Source: Candidatus Treponema excrementipullorum (lineage in GTDB: Bacteria > Spirochaetota > Spirochaetia > Treponematales > Treponemataceae). Taken from it: a stretch of DNA of 5,096 nt. Of this stretch, positions 3,340 through 5,096 are shown one piece after another. The stretch lies in the NCBI GenBank assembly GCA_018883625.1, contig JAHLFV010000070.1:1-5096 (forward strand), written 5' to 3'. The position numbers and the translations under genes are program-made. The notes under the pieces were generated by a model. That model saw nothing but the letters and a program-made list of their open reading frames with translations. It was not told the origin of the DNA and did not search any database. Positions within the stretch are counted from its first letter, which is position 1. Each line of letters starts with the position of its first letter.

Positions 3340-5096
3340 TTAGTTCAAGATGCGGTAATCAAGTTCTTTACGCTCAAAACCTTTCGGTTGAACACCATAG
3401 GTACCGCCACCGGCATTTCCGCCTTTGATTTGTATTTTGTCATAGGAAACAGAACCGGGATACATACCTGTACAGGTAATTGTACCGGACATGGAACCGC
3501 TTTGATCCATGGAAGCTGAGGTATCGCTGTTTCCCGTAAGGTTAAAGTATACGCCTAACTTACTGTTTCCGTCGATGTAGGAATCTGCATAGTTATCATA
3601 CCGAATTACGATATTAGCTCCCAAACCGGCAATCTTTGCACTGTAGAGAACGGTACCGCTGATATTTCCGTTTATAGTCTCTGTACCTAACTTGTCTGTA
3701 GAACCGGGACGATTAAAGAAATCCATTTTCTTTTGGGAACTCTTTATTGTTTTGTTAAATTCCAAAATGTACTGTTCATGGGTTAAAGCGCCGTACCCAT
3801 GAATGGTATCTGAATAATTCTTTCCCTGTTCCAATTCGTTTACAGCCAGTACTCGGTAATAGTAATATTTACCGGCTTTTGCGGTATCGTTTTGGTCTAT
3901 ATATGCACATTCCGTAACCGGTGATTCGGTTATTTTTCTAAAACCGGAATCTTGAGATGTGGAGCGGTATATGTGATAGGCAGTTGCTCCGCCTTCGGGT
4001 GCTGCCCACTGTAACTCTACCGGGTAGACACCGGAAGAGTTAGCCTGATATACGGCTCCCAAATTGGCTGCACGGCTTACGGTAAGATTCTTTGCCGCAA
4101 AGGGTGATGGAGCTACTGTTTCACTTTCTTTACTTGAAATTCCTGAATATGCCGTTTTTACACGGTAGAATTTTCTTGTGGAGCCAGCCGGTATTGTATA
4201 TTTTGTTTCTCCGTCAGATGTTGCTCCTATGGAAGTAAAACCGGAAGCCTTATCATCTAAACCGAGAATTTCATAGGTATACTGTTTTTGTTCTTCTTCA
4301 CTACCGATAGCGGGCGACCAAGTGATGGTATGACCGGAAGAGTCAGCATCAACGGAAATACCGGAGGGTGCACTTAGCAGGAATCCTTCTGAAGAAAATT
4401 CTTCCACTGAGGAAAATTCTTCCACTGCTGAAAGAGGACTCTTTAGCTTTTGTTGTGTTTGTTCATCCAAAATCCAAGCCTGAACCTGATAGTAATAATA
4501 GATACCGGGTTTAACGTTGTTTTTATCTGTCCAGGTTGTCTTTGTGGTTCCTCCTGTCAGTTGGGTTAAAGCGGCGTCTTCGGAGCTATACCGGAAGAGG
4601 GCATAATTAACCTCACCATCTGCGGTAACCTCTTGCCAAGAAAGCTCAATTCCCTCTGTAGATGTACCCCGAGTTTTTACCTGTACGGCAGCGGGAGTTT
4701 GAGGAGCACCGGGCATCAGTGAATAGCCTAAAGCGATATTGGAGGAAGCACTCAACTGTCCTGATTTACTGTTAAGGGCTTTTACAATAAAATAAAAATC
4801 TTTTCCCTGTTCTTGAGCGGCTACTGCATTTCTGAACCAGGTTTGATTTCCGGTAACTCGGGCAATTTCTTCCGCACCGGTACCGTTGCTGTTTACAGTT
4901 CTATACAAGATATATCCAGATGCATTCTGTACAGAATTCCAACGGACTTCTATGTAATCCGTATGACCACCTTTTGCTGCAATAACATTTTGAGGTGGTG
5001 CAAACAAGGTTCCCGGGGTTACCGTTGTTGCCGGATCGCTGGGATCGTATTTTTCCCGGTTGTTTTCTGCATATACCCGGTACCAATATTTGTTTG
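3340..5096 (-). CDS. Fibronectin type III repeat protein (N-terminus beyond right window edge)
   Basis: The reading frame is open to the window edge, giving 584 visible residues. Counting from the edge, residues 1-9 (NKYWYRVYA) are the last strand of one FN3 module. Four further modules follow at about 31-123, 131-224, 242-329 and 332-436. Each has the core tryptophan (Trp52, 153, 259, 363) and the tyrosine-rich strand near its end (FYFIVKA, YYYYQVQA, FYRVKTA, YYYYRVLA). FN3 modules are beta-sandwich spacers common in extracellular proteins; their presence does not imply binding to fibronectin. Between the second and third complete modules lies a short repeated linker, VEEFSSVEEFSS. Residues about 437-584 form a distinct glycine-rich beta domain ending KELDYRILN, which I do not recognise. 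The true start, and so any signal peptide or lipobox, is not visible. It is the first visible gene of a three-gene envelope operon whose promoter lies outside the window. Confidence 0.9.
   Translation of the reverse strand, partial: NKYWYRVYAENNREKYDPSDPATTVTPGTLFAPPQNVIAAKGGHTDYIEVRWNSVQNASGYILYRTVNSNGTGAEEIARVTGNQTWFRNAVAAQEQGKDFYFIVKALNSKSGQLSASSNIALGYSLMPGAPQTPAAVQVKTRGTSTEGIELSWQEVTADGEVNYALFRYSSEDAALTQLTGGTTKTTWTDKNNVKPGIYYYYQVQAWILDEQTQQKLKSPLSAVEEFSSVEEFSSEGFLLSAPSGISVDADSSGHTITWSPAIGSEEEQKQYTYEILGLDDKASGFTSIGATSDGETKYTIPAGSTRKFYRVKTAYSGISSKESETVAPSPFAAKNLTVSRAANLGAVYQANSSGVYPVELQWAAPEGGATAYHIYRSTSQDSGFRKITESPVTECAYIDQNDTAKAGKYYYYRVLAVNELEQGKNYSDTIHGYGALTHEQYILEFNKTIKSSQKKMDFFNRPGSTDKLGTETINGNISGTVLYSAKIAGLGANIVIRYDNYADSYIDGNSKLGVYFNLTGNSDTSASMDQSGSMSGTITCTGMYPGSVSYDKIQIKGGNAGGGTYGVQPKGFERKELDYRILN
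4394..4427. repeat. Tandem 18-bp direct repeat in the FN3 gene linker
   Basis: GAAAATTCTTCCACTG occurs at 4394-4409 and again at 4412-4427, a period of 18 bp. On the minus strand it encodes two copies of the hexapeptide SVEEFS in the linker between the second and third complete FN3 modules. The repeats are identical over 16 bp, which suggests a recent slippage duplication. Because the unit is a multiple of three, copy-number changes would keep the frame and only alter linker length. Confidence 0.8.

Noticed and set aside
5005..5007. TTG as the start codon of the FN3 gene, giving a 555-residue protein
   Set aside because: The frame stays open for 29 more codons to the window edge, and those codons encode the end of another FN3 module (YWYRVYA). 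TTG here is an internal leucine; the true start is outside the window.

Overview
The window looks like a chromosomal segment of a low-to-mid GC spirochaete, most likely a Treponema relative. This is inferred from the gene content and order (coaD, rpmF, acpP, rnc), the style of the proteins (RNase III with a basic N-terminal extension, loose spirochaetal lipoboxes) and the accompanying envelope genes. It rests on recognition by eye, not on a database search. There is no tRNA, rRNA, CRISPR array, transposase or other mobile-element signature.

Left edge (1-261): the start of a lipoprotein gene on the minus strand, cut by the window, with a proline/glutamate-rich tether behind the lipidated cysteine. 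It diverges from coaD. The 54-bp gap holds two promoter candidates facing opposite ways and almost touching; both would give very short or no 5' leaders.

Core block, plus strand (262-2130): coaD (phosphopantetheine adenylyltransferase), rpmF (ribosomal protein L32), acpP (acyl carrier protein) and rnc (RNase III). A strong TTGACA-N16-TATAAT promoter lies between coaD and rpmF, and its -35 box sits inside a 15-bp perfect palindrome, a candidate operator. The block is metabolically connected: CoaD makes dephospho-CoA, CoA donates the phosphopantetheine arm, and ACP carries that arm on Ser39. rpmF, acpP and rnc are neighbours in many bacteria, but here the plsX/fab genes that often sit between rpmF and acpP are absent. 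A perfect 10-bp hairpin ends 11 nt before the rnc start and could be an attenuating terminator or an RNase III autoregulatory site.

Envelope block, minus strand (2165-5096): three genes in tight order, transcribed from the right edge leftwards. They encode a large fibronectin type III (FN3) repeat protein whose 5' end lies beyond the window, a small lipocalin-like lipoprotein, and a secreted protein with a probable beta-barrel-like C-terminal half. Gaps are 11 and 9 nt, with ribosome binding sites abutting or overlapping the upstream stop codon, so they look like one co-translated envelope operon of unknown function. This block converges on rnc with only 34 bp between stop codons and no convincing terminator.

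The least explained parts are the 148-residue C-terminal domain of the FN3 protein, the three-gene envelope cassette as a unit, the TTTGTCA/TGACAAA operator array ahead of rpmF-acpP, and the hairpin before rnc.
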